In this document: positions 5,738 to 13,564 of the stretch, piece by piece | How positions within the stretch are numbered: position 1 is the first letter of the stretch | How the letters are laid out: every line of letters begins with the position of its first letter | NCBI GenBank assembly: GCA_041653015.1 | Contig: JBAZGG010000017.1 | Location: forward strand, 1 to 13,921 | DNA from: JBAZGG01 sp041653015 | GTDB taxonomy: Bacteria > Bacillota_I > Bacilli_A > RFN20 > CAG-826 | Reading direction: 5' to 3' | Length of the DNA: 13,921 bases | The notes under the pieces: generated by a model | Databases searched by the model: none | Seen by the model: only the letters and a program-made list of their open reading frames with translations | What the model was told of the DNA's origin: nothing | Translations under genes and position numbers: made by a program

Positions 5738-7999
5738 ATGATTAAGTTAGACGAAGTCAGCAAAATTTATACGAGCGATAGTGGTTCCGCCATCGGAATT
5801 CAGAATATTTCAGCGCAATTTGATATCGGTGAATTCGTTGTCATCACCGGCGAATCTGGTTCGGGCAAATCAACCCTTTTGAATGTTGTTTCCCTCCTCG
5901 ATTCATACGAAGAAGGCGAACTTTATATCAATGGGAAATCGACGATTGAATTCACCAAAGAAGATTTCGTTAAATATCAAGCAAACTATGTCAGCTTTGT
6001 GTTTCAAGATTACAATTTAATCGATTCATTCAGCGTTTTTAATAATGTCATGCTCCCTCTTTTGTCGAGGGGTATCGATAAAAAAGAAGCCAAGAAAAGA
6101 GTTAAAAGCGCTCTAGAGGAGATCGGCATCGGGCATTTGGCTCATCGAAAATGCAGCAAATTATCCGGTGGTGAGAAGCAACGGACGGTCATCGCTCGAG
6201 CCCTCGTCAGCGATACGCCTGTTTTAGCGTGTGATGAACCGACGGGAAACCTCGATTCAAAGACTAGTGAAGAAGTTATCAAAGTCATCAAAAAAATTGC
6301 TAAAAATCATCTCATCCTATTGGTGACCCATGATTATGAAGCGGTCAAAGATGCGGCGACTAGACATATCGTCATGAAAGATGGTCACATCGTGAAAGAC
6401 GAGCAAATCGTTAAACCCGCTCTTGAATCCAAAGTGGAAGTTCCGATTAAAAAACGCTCTAAACTATCCAGCGATATTGAAGTGGGATGCAAAGACGTTG
6501 TCTTCACTCCGAAAAGAAGCGTTCTCTCATTTATGGTGGCGTTGGTAACGTCGCTGTTTTCGATCGCTATCTTGTTCGGCTTCGGTTCTATTTCTGACTC
6601 CATTAACGTTTCTAATTCAACGATGACGACTTATACGTATCCCAATTACACGCACTCAGCAAAAAAGTCGATCGTCTACTCTCTTGAGAACACGACAAAA
6701 ACTATTGCTGATGTGATCGACGATGAAGATAGTTTTATCGACTATGGCTCGGTGTTGGATACGATGATGGCTTATACGAGCAATCTCGAGGATGGCATCA
6801 ATCTATATTCGAAACAATTCTTTGTTTCAGGCGAGATATCTGATTCATACACTCTTTTAGATGGACGCGCACCTCTTCACAACGATAATGGTGTAGTGGA
6901 ATGCATCGTTGTCTTCCCTAAAGCTCTCCTAGGATCCATCTATGATATTCAGCCGATCGTTCAAAGGCTTTTAAATTCTAATGTCTATGGCAATGTGCAG
7001 AGTTCAATGCAGACAAAGACCGATGTCTCGGCGAGCAAATTTGGACCATATCGCATCGTCGGATTATATTCCGAAAATGTTTTGACGAATCCTTCGACAC
7101 AATCCGTTCCATTTTTGTGTTTTGCTCATGATGACCTCAGCAAAGTGAGAGACGATTGTCTCTTCTCTTACGCTAATTCTCAGAGCACGATGCTCTCTCC
7201 AATCACGACCTATTATCGCGACATAAGAGGCTATATCAACGGTGATGAGATCACTCTTGAAACATCGACTTCGAGCGAGATTGAAAGCATCAGCGTTCCC
7301 AAAAAATATCAAAACTACCCCTTTGTGTTAAATTATCGCGGAACGAAGATTGCTGTTCCGACTTCCGTCATCGAATATTATGAATCGTATGAAGGCAATA
7401 ATTCAGTGAGGATTAATCCGCAGACGGTGATCGATTTATTCGCGCATTCCACCGCCTTTGCTTCTGTTTACGCTCGCGATGAAAGCGTTGCGCGAAGCAA
7501 CGAAAAATTGCTGATCGATAATGGTTTTAATGCCTCCAATGCCGACATAGCCTTATCGAGCATGACCTTTTATAATGTGCTTAACATCGTCATTTTTATC
7601 ATCTATTCAATCCTGTTCTCAGGGCTGGCGATTCTCACCTGTTTCCTCGGATCTCTGATCTTTAGAAGCATCTATAACAGCAAAAAGAAAGATTATGCAA
7701 TCTATCAGACGCTCGCCTTTACGAGAAGCGACATCAAAACGATCAATCTCGTCGAGATGCTGTTCTTATTTGTCTTCTCCTCATTAGCGACGTATTTCTC
7801 TCTTCTAATCGTCTCATCCATCTATCGAACAAATGCTGTGATGGCCACGTTTTATTCCGTGCTGGTCAATCCTATCTATATCGCTATTTTCTTTTTCTTC
7901 AACATCATCTTTGCCTTTCTGTGCTCCTATAACATCATCAAAAAGATGGAGAAGAAGACTCTGGTCAACAACATTCATCGAGGAGGCGAACTGCTATGA
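5738..7999 (+). CDS. ABC transporter, N-terminal ATPase fused to FtsX/MacB-type permease (subunit 1)
   Basis: 753 residues. The N-terminal ATPase (1-~225) has Walker A GESGSGKST (38-46), Q-loop Q90, signature LSGGEKQR (142-149), Walker B with D166/E167 and H-loop H198, so it should hydrolyse ATP. After a short basic linker come a first membrane helix (~262-283), an extracytoplasmic domain (~285-610) and three helices (~611-640, 670-694, 712-734). This is the four-helix type VII topology of MacB, LolCD and FtsX. The ectodomain is Ser/Thr/Tyr-rich, with cysteines at 389, 461 and 474. It starts with the canonical MIKLDEVSKIY. The next subunit overlaps it by 4 nt (ATGA), so the two probably form a heterodimer. 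Such proteins export peptides or lipoproteins, or transmit force to the envelope, rather than moving substrate through a channel. The substrate here is unknown. Confidence 0.88.
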   Translation: MIKLDEVSKIYTSDSGSAIGIQNISAQFDIGEFVVITGESGSGKSTLLNVVSLLDSYEEGELYINGKSTIEFTKEDFVKYQANYVSFVFQDYNLIDSFSVFNNVMLPLLSRGIDKKEAKKRVKSALEEIGIGHLAHRKCSKLSGGEKQRTVIARALVSDTPVLACDEPTGNLDSKTSEEVIKVIKKIAKNHLILLVTHDYEAVKDAATRHIVMKDGHIVKDEQIVKPALESKVEVPIKKRSKLSSDIEVGCKDVVFTPKRSVLSFMVALVTSLFSIAILFGFGSISDSINVSNSTMTTYTYPNYTHSAKKSIVYSLENTTKTIADVIDDEDSFIDYGSVLDTMMAYTSNLEDGINLYSKQFFVSGEISDSYTLLDGRAPLHNDNGVVECIVVFPKALLGSIYDIQPIVQRLLNSNVYGNVQSSMQTKTDVSASKFGPYRIVGLYSENVLTNPSTQSVPFLCFAHDDLSKVRDDCLFSYANSQSTMLSPITTYYRDIRGYINGDEITLETSTSSEIESISVPKKYQNYPFVLNYRGTKIAVPTSVIEYYESYEGNNSVRINPQTVIDLFAHSTAFASVYARDESVARSNEKLLIDNGFNASNADIALSSMTFYNVLNIVIFIIYSILFSGLAILTCFLGSLIFRSIYNSKKKDYAIYQTLAFTRSDIKTINLVEMLFLFVFSSLATYFSLLIVSSIYRTNAVMATFYSVLVNPIYIAIFFFFNIIFAFLCSYNIIKKMEKKTLVNNIHRGGELL

Positions 8000-10848
8000 T
8001 CGATGCCAAAAACCTCGATAAGTACTATTTTAAGGGCAAGAGAAATGAGCTTCATGTTCTAAACGATATTTCGCTGTCATTACCCGATACGGGATTCGTC
8101 GTTATCCTCGGTAAATCCGGTTCTGGCAAAACGACACTTTTGAATACTCTAGGCGGACTCGATTCCGCTAACGGAATAGTCGATTACGGCTCAATTCTAT
8201 TCGGCAAGTACGAGATGAAAAAAATGGATGCTTTTCGAAATAAAAACATCGGGTATGTCTTCCAGAATTATCTCCTTTTGCCAGACGAATTCGTCTTTGA
8301 AAACTTAGATACCGCTCTAAAAATATATGGCATTCAAGATAAAGCCGAAAGAAAGACGAGAATCGATAATGCCCTCAAGGCTGTCGGCATGGCGAAATAT
8401 CGCCGCAAAAAAGCTAGCTCTCTCTCCGGTGGTCAACAGCAAAGAGTGGGCATCGCTCGGGCTTTAGCAAAACTTCCAAAGATCATCATCGCCGATGAGC
8501 CGACGGGAAACCTCGATAGTGAAAATTCACTTCAGATCATGTCGATTTTACAAGAGGTATCAAAAGATTGCCTCGTCCTCATGGTCACCCATAGCGACTC
8601 ATTAGCAAAATCTTTTTCTGATCGGATCATTCGCTACGCAGATGGCAAGATTATCTCCGACGAAACGAATATTCCCAATTTTGATAAAGCTAGTTTGAAA
8701 TCGAAAGCAAAAAATGGCAGAGATGATGAAAGAGCGATCGATTTGAAAAAGCTTTCTCATGAGACGAGCCTTCACGCCGGAATCAAGATTGAGGCGTATC
8801 GAGATGATAAGGCACCGAGCGTGAGTTTGAATCTTAAAATCATCGAAGCCAATGGTAAAAAATACATCTATATCGACGATGAGAATGCGGTGATAAACGA
8901 TCGCTCTTTAAAGATTGTTTCCGATGGTGAAAAAGATGCGAAAGACGCTCATAAAGATAGCGATATTCCTGATTCATCATTAATTTTTAATCACGCTGAA
9001 TTCAAAGATCCTCAACTGAAGCAGATCACGTTTATGTCGCTGCTCGGCCATAGTTTTTCTCGATTCTTCTCCGCTAAAAAATTTAGGAGTAAATTGCTCA
9101 ATATCGTCATCTTCTTTTTAGGGGTTCTTTTTGCGTCTTTGAGCATCTCATCCTATTCAACATATTTTAACGCCAGTTATTCGCTGTCTAAAAAATGTGT
9201 CGATATGAATTCCATCTCCGTTTATTACAACGCTGAGAGCAGCCTTCCTGTCGAAAGAAAGAAATTCACCTTTGATTCTTTTGCTAAGGCATATAAGGAC
9301 AAGGCTGAATCGGGCGTTCTCGGTTATGTGGCGAAGTCTTTAGTGACGAATAGCAATTTTGATATGACCTATTCAAGTGGAGAATCAGGCGCGGCTTCAA
9401 CCATTCTTTCTATCGTCGGAGAAGGAGCCTATACTCCGAGCATCGCCTATGGCCGTTTCCCTGATGGCAAATACGAAATCGCCATCTCGAAGTCGCTGAT
9501 CGATGAGGTATTCCCCTCTTTCAGTGCACTGGGCTATAAACACGAATCATTGCTCGGCCGCAAATTCTATCTCAAGAACTATGGAAACTACGGCATTGAG
9601 TCAACGATCATGAACATCTATTATAGATCGACCGAAGTGACTCCGACGATCGTGGGCATCTCCTCTGATGATCAACCGATAATTCACATCTCATCAAATG
9701 GAGGGTATGAACTCTTCTCCTCGCTCATCAATTCATCAATTCAGAGAATGAACCGATATCTAATCGATGTGGCGAAATTTTATAAAACCAGCGACGTGAG
9801 TTATGTTTTACCCGTGCCGACAGCTTCCGTTTCCGACAAGATTAATGTCTATGCTAATGCGGCCGCTAAAATTGCTATTGAGCCTACTACTTCAACATCC
9901 TTTCCAGATCAGTATTATTATGCTGACGCCGATAGATATAATATCGTCGGGCAGATCGATGATGATGTGGCAGAACCCATAATTATTTTTAAAGAAGAGG
10001 CCGATTATAATCTCTTTATTTCGATAGAAGCGAGCAACGCGATCAACTATTTAGCCGCCAACGCCAATATTCCCAGCACCATCGCTGTTTCACAAGGCAG
10101 AATGCCACAGGATGGATATGAATATCTCGTTCCGAGCAACATCTATGATGATCCTGGTCTTCGAGGCCTAGCAAATATGACGATCGTCGGTTGCTATCAA
10201 TATAGCGGACATGATATCGGACCTCTCTACACGCATCCTTTGACTTATTATCAACAGGCCTATGCCCTGTCATCCAATTATATCGATTCCGATTCAACCG
10301 TGGTGGCGTCTCAAACTTTTAAGAGCACATATGTCCACTCCCTCTACACGAGCGACGTGAACAAGACGTTGGAGTATTTTTCTAATTCAGCCCACAATTT
10401 TCAAGTGACGACAACCGAAGATGCTCTCGCTAGATCGAACCAGTTAGCGCTTTTAGCTTCGGGGAGCATTCAGATTTTATTTGTCGCTCTTGGCACTTTA
10501 GTGTTGCTCATCTTCATGATCGTGCTGTCAGTTCGTTCTTCCATGATTCATTACATCTATAATATCGGAGTCTATCGATCGATCGGTGCGACGCGAAGCT
10601 ATGTCGAGAAGATCTTTATCGCTGATTCCCTTTCGCGAGCGACGATGACCAGTATTTTAGGTACGGTATTAACATTTGTTATCTACTACTTGATGTGCAT
10701 CTCTGGCGCGTTTATCTTCGTGCCGCCATACATTCTTCTTTTAGCGGTCGCTCTCTTGTATGGCGTCTCACTTTTAGGCACTATCATTCCGCTATCTTTG
10801 CTGCTACGAAAAACACCATATCAAATCGTCACTAAATACGATATTTAA
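7996..10848 (+). CDS. ABC transporter, N-terminal ATPase fused to FtsX/MacB-type permease with large ectodomain (subunit 2)
   Basis: 950 residues. The ATPase (1-~220) has Walker A GKSGSGKTT (39-47), Q90, signature LSGGQQQR (143-150), Walker B D167/E168 and H199. A long hydrophilic cytoplasmic linker (~221-365) follows. It contains a beta-rich stretch (~261-310) ending in a charged D/K/E segment, much longer than the linker of subunit 1. A first helix (~366-388), a ~435-residue ectodomain and three helices (~826-847, 884-905, 912-937) complete the MacB/FtsX layout. The cytoplasmic loop YRSIGATRSYVEKIF (~860-874) is the family's conserved coupling element. Its start overlaps the stop of subunit 1 by 4 nt behind a consensus AGGAGG (7981-7986). 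Both ATPase sites look intact, so a heterodimer with two active sites is likely. No binding protein or response regulator is next to it. Confidence 0.88.
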   Translation: MIDAKNLDKYYFKGKRNELHVLNDISLSLPDTGFVVILGKSGSGKTTLLNTLGGLDSANGIVDYGSILFGKYEMKKMDAFRNKNIGYVFQNYLLLPDEFVFENLDTALKIYGIQDKAERKTRIDNALKAVGMAKYRRKKASSLSGGQQQRVGIARALAKLPKIIIADEPTGNLDSENSLQIMSILQEVSKDCLVLMVTHSDSLAKSFSDRIIRYADGKIISDETNIPNFDKASLKSKAKNGRDDERAIDLKKLSHETSLHAGIKIEAYRDDKAPSVSLNLKIIEANGKKYIYIDDENAVINDRSLKIVSDGEKDAKDAHKDSDIPDSSLIFNHAEFKDPQLKQITFMSLLGHSFSRFFSAKKFRSKLLNIVIFFLGVLFASLSISSYSTYFNASYSLSKKCVDMNSISVYYNAESSLPVERKKFTFDSFAKAYKDKAESGVLGYVAKSLVTNSNFDMTYSSGESGAASTILSIVGEGAYTPSIAYGRFPDGKYEIAISKSLIDEVFPSFSALGYKHESLLGRKFYLKNYGNYGIESTIMNIYYRSTEVTPTIVGISSDDQPIIHISSNGGYELFSSLINSSIQRMNRYLIDVAKFYKTSDVSYVLPVPTASVSDKINVYANAAAKIAIEPTTSTSFPDQYYYADADRYNIVGQIDDDVAEPIIIFKEEADYNLFISIEASNAINYLAANANIPSTIAVSQGRMPQDGYEYLVPSNIYDDPGLRGLANMTIVGCYQYSGHDIGPLYTHPLTYYQQAYALSSNYIDSDSTVVASQTFKSTYVHSLYTSDVNKTLEYFSNSAHNFQVTTTEDALARSNQLALLASGSIQILFVALGTLVLLIFMIVLSVRSSMIHYIYNIGVYRSIGATRSYVEKIFIADSLSRATMTSILGTVLTFVIYYLMCISGAFIFVPPYILLLAVALLYGVSLLGTIIPLSLLLRKTPYQIVTKYDI

Positions 10849-10884
10849 TCAATCTTCCTCTTTTAATCGATAAAACTTTTGGCT

Positions 10885-10904
10885 ATTTCTTTCAAAAAAG
10901 AAAT
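10885..10904. repeat. Perfect inverted repeat upstream of the ATP-grasp promoter
   Basis: ATTTCTTT (10885-10892) and AAAGAAAT (10897-10904) are exact reverse complements around CAAA. There is no T-tract on either side, so a terminator is unlikely. It sits 6 nt upstream of the extended -10 region, where a regulator might bind. The arms are AT-rich, so chance is possible. Confidence 0.35.
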
Positions 10905-10909
10905 GATGA

Positions 10910-10918
10910 TGTCATAAT
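10910..10918 (+). promoter_or_regulatory. Extended -10 promoter of the ATP-grasp unit
   Basis: TGTCATAAT (hexamer CATAAT, 10913-10918) has the TGn extension. A poor TTTCAA (10890-10895) sits at 17-nt spacing. Transcription from about 10925 would include the AAGGGG ribosome site (10928-10933) placed 4 nt before ATG 10938. Confidence 0.45.
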
Positions 10919-10937
10919 TATTTAACGAAGGGGCATT

Positions 10938-11816
10938 ATGAAAAGTGGACTGATTATTATCAATGCTTTTACAAAATTGGACAAAGTTCTCCACATGGTG
11001 GATCGCTTTAGTGAAGAATTCGATAAGCTCGGCGTATATATCGATTCGATGAACAATCAACAAGCTCATATTTTTATCAATGAGTGCGGTTGTTTTGAGC
11101 ACAATTTAAAAAGATATGATTTTGTCGTCTATCTCGATAAGGATGTTCTGATCGCTGAGATGCTCGAAAGAGAGGGCTACCGCCTATTCAATTCAGCCAA
11201 CTCCATTCGCTTATGCGATGATAAAATGCTCACGCATATCTCGTTAGCGAATCACCATCTTAAAATGCCTAAATCTATCTTGTATCCTCTCCGCTATGGC
11301 GAAGGCGACGATGCGAGATTTCTGCAATTCGTCAAAGAGCAGTTGAACTATCCTCTCATCGTTAAAAAGAATTATGGATCACAGGGCAGTGGAGTCTATT
11401 TGGTCAACAGCGATGAAGAGTTTAAAAAAGTGAATGATGAATTGAGGATGGAACCGCATCTCTATCAGCAGTTCATCGCTTCTTCGCGCGGCAAAGACAC
11501 GCGAGTGATACTCATCGATCACAAAGTGGTGGCGCATATGGAAAGAGAATCATATGGCGATTTTCGAAGCAACATGGCTCTCGGTGGGCACGCCAGTGTA
11601 AAACCTCTTCCTAAATCATTTGAAGAGATGGCCATCAAGGCCAGCGAACTCCTCCAACTAGATTATTGCGGAGTGGATATCGCTACCGATTCCGATGGTT
11701 CGCCAGTCTTGCTCGAAGTCAATTCCAACGCTTTTGTCTCCTCGATCGAAGAGATTACAAAAGTTAATGTCATCGGCATTTATGCCAAATATATTTACGA
11801 CACCGTATATCAATGA
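10938..11816 (+). CDS. RimK/LysX-like ATP-grasp ligase
   Basis: 292 residues. It belongs to the ATP-grasp family that joins a carboxylate to an amine through an acyl-phosphate, typically adding amino acids to a peptide, protein or cofactor. There is a short N-terminal domain (1-~90). The CDDK pattern (93-96) before the ATP-grasp core is typical of RimK. The nucleotide-binding lysine and glycine-rich loop are in VKKNYGSQGSGVY (142-154), hinge YQQF is at 176-179, and DTRVILI lies at 187-193. The RSNMALGGHA loop (210-219) supplies an Asn, and metal ligands are likely D247, E260 and N262 (LLEVNSNA). All expected active-site residues are present. No signal peptide; cytoplasmic. The next gene overlaps by 4 nt (ATGA). 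The substrate is unknown: RimK, LysX and glutathione-synthase-like roles remain possible, and no LysW-type carrier with an acidic tail is adjacent. Confidence 0.82.
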   Translation: MKSGLIIINAFTKLDKVLHMVDRFSEEFDKLGVYIDSMNNQQAHIFINECGCFEHNLKRYDFVVYLDKDVLIAEMLEREGYRLFNSANSIRLCDDKMLTHISLANHHLKMPKSILYPLRYGEGDDARFLQFVKEQLNYPLIVKKNYGSQGSGVYLVNSDEEFKKVNDELRMEPHLYQQFIASSRGKDTRVILIDHKVVAHMERESYGDFRSNMALGGHASVKPLPKSFEEMAIKASELLQLDYCGVDIATDSDGSPVLLEVNSNAFVSSIEEITKVNVIGIYAKYIYDTVYQ

Positions 11817-12460
11817 AAAAGAAACAGACACAGAATACTGAAGTGAAGAGCGATGAAGAATTAGCAAAAGCTTTTTCGAATAAAAAAAGATGGAATAATC
11901 TCTATTTATTCCCGATTGTCATCGGTGTGGTGACGGTCGGCATGCTCCTATTTTTAATCTTCGGTGGATTGTTTAAATTCAATTCATCGGAGGACAGCGC
12001 TTCCGATGATGAGATGACACTCGTTAAAGAATATTCTTTTTCTGAAGGGTCATTGCCTAATGGAGTGAGCTATATTCCTGCTTCATCCGAGAGCGAAAGA
12101 TTTGCTGAAACCGATCCTGTCTGTTTTGCTTTTGAGAAGATGAACAGCGGACTTATGCTGTCATCTTTTTCATATAATGAAAAATTGAGCGTTTCACTTT
12201 CGATCGATTCGCTGAGTTATTCAGGTGCGGTGGCAATTAGCGACGACACTATCAATTACTCCGTCTCTTTTTACAATGATCAGAGCGAAGAAGTCGACGT
12301 TCAAAACTTTGTTGACGTCTCGCTCGGAAACAATGAGATATCTTCGTTGCGAAGCGATATATCATCGATCGCGATCAAATATCTCAACCCGATAAAAATG
12401 TCGGCTACCACCAGTGGATATGCTAATTTAGCATCCATCTCGCTATACGGAGTAAAATAA
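11813..12460 (+). CDS. Single-pass membrane protein of unknown function (215 aa)
   Basis: A short, highly charged cytoplasmic N terminus (1-~29, beginning MKKKQTQNTE) is followed by one transmembrane helix (~30-53, YLFPIVIGVVTVGMLLFLIF). A Ser/Asp/Glu-rich spacer (57-68) then leads to an extracytoplasmic domain of about 145 residues. That domain alternates short hydrophobic and polar runs, suggesting a beta-sandwich, and ends exactly in a strand-like LASISLYGVK. It has a single cysteine (C104). The positive-inside rule places the C-terminal domain outside; the helix would act as an uncleaved anchor, with no lipobox. I recognise no family. It overlaps the ATP-grasp gene by 4 nt, so the two are co-translated and probably functionally linked. 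It could be a target of the ligase, an envelope sensor or an adaptor; none of these is demonstrated. Confidence 0.72.
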   Translation: MKKKQTQNTEVKSDEELAKAFSNKKRWNNLYLFPIVIGVVTVGMLLFLIFGGLFKFNSSEDSASDDEMTLVKEYSFSEGSLPNGVSYIPASSESERFAETDPVCFAFEKMNSGLMLSSFSYNEKLSVSLSIDSLSYSGAVAISDDTINYSVSFYNDQSEEVDVQNFVDVSLGNNEISSLRSDISSIAIKYLNPIKMSATTSGYANLASISLYGVK

Positions 12461-12465
12461 AAGAT

Positions 12466-12564
12466 ATGAACTGCCCGGAATGCGGGCTACAAGTCGCTGA
12501 TGATATGGAAAGCTGCCTTTGGAGCGATTGTCGTCATCTTTTATCAAATGATAAACCTTTCTAG
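12466..12564 (+). CDS. 32-residue zinc-ribbon-like mini-protein
   Basis: A short frame opening at ATG 12466, 5 nt after the membrane-protein stop, and ending with TAG at 12562-12564. It reads MNCPECGLQVADDMESC, then LWSDCRHLLSNDKPF. The beginning matches the common N-terminal zinc-ribbon pattern CPxCG-x(2)-V-x-D. The second knuckle is irregular: C17-x4-C22 instead of CxxC, although H24 could also bind metal. A GGAG (12449-12452) lies 13 nt upstream, rather far for a ribosome site, so coupling to the preceding gene is more likely. It may be a genuine tiny metal-binding protein of the ATP-grasp unit or the remnant of a longer zinc-ribbon protein. Confidence 0.45.
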   Translation: MNCPECGLQVADDMESCLWSDCRHLLSNDKPF

Positions 12565-12565
12565 A

Positions 12566-12575
12566 CAATATATTG
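12566..12575. promoter_or_regulatory. Perfect 10-bp palindrome upstream of fakB
   Basis: CAATATATTG is its own reverse complement. It is the only marked symmetry in the 63-nt gap between the mini-ORF and the DegV/FakB gene. It could be an operator, but at this length and AT content it could also be chance. Confidence 0.2.
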
Positions 12576-12607
12576 GCAAACATTTAGAATATAAAAGTTG
12601 ATTAACT

Positions 12608-12613
12608 TATAGT
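12608..12613 (+). promoter_or_regulatory. Possible -10 box of the fak genes
   Basis: TATAGT, followed by TAAA as in the heptose-operon promoter, has a weak TTAGAA (12584-12589) at 18-nt spacing. If active, transcription would start about 8 nt before ATG 12628. No TG extension is present, so support is modest. Confidence 0.3.
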
Positions 12614-12627
12614 TAAAGGGGATCACT

Positions 12628-13563
12628 ATGTCAAATTATGCAATAATTACCGACAGCGCTTGCGATCTATCGAAAAAATTGCGCGAGAGATTCGGTGTTG
12701 ATGACTACGTTAAAGGAAATGTTATCTGCCCGGATGGTCGGACGATCAAAGCTGACTGCGATTGGGAACAATTCACTCCTGATGAATATTTTTCTTCGAT
12801 GGCGAATAAGAAACAATTGTATCACACGTCCACACCATCTCTCGATGAGATTAAGGCCGTTCTTGAAAGGCAACTAGCGCTCGGGAAAGATATCCTAGCG
12901 ATCGTTCTCTCAACCGGATTAAGCGGTATGTATGGGATGTTCTTGACCGCTTCCAAAGCGCTACTAGAGAAATACTCACAGCGAAAAATAATCGTCATCG
13001 ATTCGCTTCGCTATTCCACCTCTTTAGCGATGCTGCTCATGTATGCTGGAGAGATGAAGAAAGCCGGCAAATCTCTAGAAGAGACTGCACAATGGGTCGA
13101 AGAGCACAAAGAGTGCATTCACCAGATGGGACCATTGGACGATCTATTCTTTTTAAACAGATCGGGTCGCATCTCCAAGATGAAAGCGGTGATGGGAACT
13201 CTCGTCGGTGTGAAGCCGATGGGCGATTTCAATTCGCATGGTCAAACCTCAGTCCTAGGAAATGCGAAAGGATATAACAACGCTTTTAAAGCGGCGGTGG
13301 AATATATAAAACAGACGATCATCGATCCAGAGGATCAGGTTGTTTTTATCGCTAATTCGTTGCGAGAGGAGAAGGCGCTGAAATTTAAAGAGGTCCTCGA
13401 TTCTAATTTCAAATTCAAAGAGATCATCATGAACGATGTCGGATTATCGTGTGGAGCTAATGTCGGTCCAGGTCTGATCGCTGTTTATTACTTCGGCAAG
13501 AAGATGTCAAAGGATAATGTCGAAGAGAAGAAGTTGATGAGCGATATCTTGGCGAATTTATAA
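12628..13563 (+). CDS. fakB: DegV family fatty-acid-binding protein (FakB-like)
   Basis: 311 residues, a little longer than usual (~280-290). DegV/FakB proteins hold a fatty acid in a buried pocket and present its carboxylate to the FakA kinase, giving acyl-phosphate for membrane lipid synthesis. Hallmarks seen are the N-terminal IITDSACDL (6-14), the ligand loop TSTPS (67-71), LSTGLSGMYG (94-103), LDDLFFLNRSGRISK (170-184) and a C-terminal VGPGLIAVYYFG (279-290). In the last motif the usual (T/A)HVGPG histidine is Asn278. There is an extra charged C-terminal tail (291-311). The start has a good AAAGGGG ribosome site 6 nt upstream. The gene for the partner kinase begins 1 nt after the stop, so they are translationally coupled. 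Cytoplasmic. The altered histidine suggests different ligand handling, or a DegV paralogue with another ligand. Confidence 0.85.
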   Translation: MSNYAIITDSACDLSKKLRERFGVDDYVKGNVICPDGRTIKADCDWEQFTPDEYFSSMANKKQLYHTSTPSLDEIKAVLERQLALGKDILAIVLSTGLSGMYGMFLTASKALLEKYSQRKIIVIDSLRYSTSLAMLLMYAGEMKKAGKSLEETAQWVEEHKECIHQMGPLDDLFFLNRSGRISKMKAVMGTLVGVKPMGDFNSHGQTSVLGNAKGYNNAFKAAVEYIKQTIIDPEDQVVFIANSLREEKALKFKEVLDSNFKFKEIIMNDVGLSCGANVGPGLIAVYYFGKKMSKDNVEEKKLMSDILANL

Positions 13564-13564
13564 A

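Noticed and set aside
10863..11102. 79-codon - strand frame
   Set aside because: Mostly antisense to the ATP-grasp gene and runs through its promoter.
10938..11816. Calling the ATP-grasp protein LysX of the LysW lysine/arginine pathway
   Set aside because: No LysW carrier gene with its acidic C-terminal tail and no other amino-acid biosynthesis genes are adjacent; the 32-residue mini-ORF lacks the EDWGE-type tail.
12667..13277. Short frames on both strands inside the DegV gene
   Set aside because: Out-of-frame shadows of a well-supported coding sequence.
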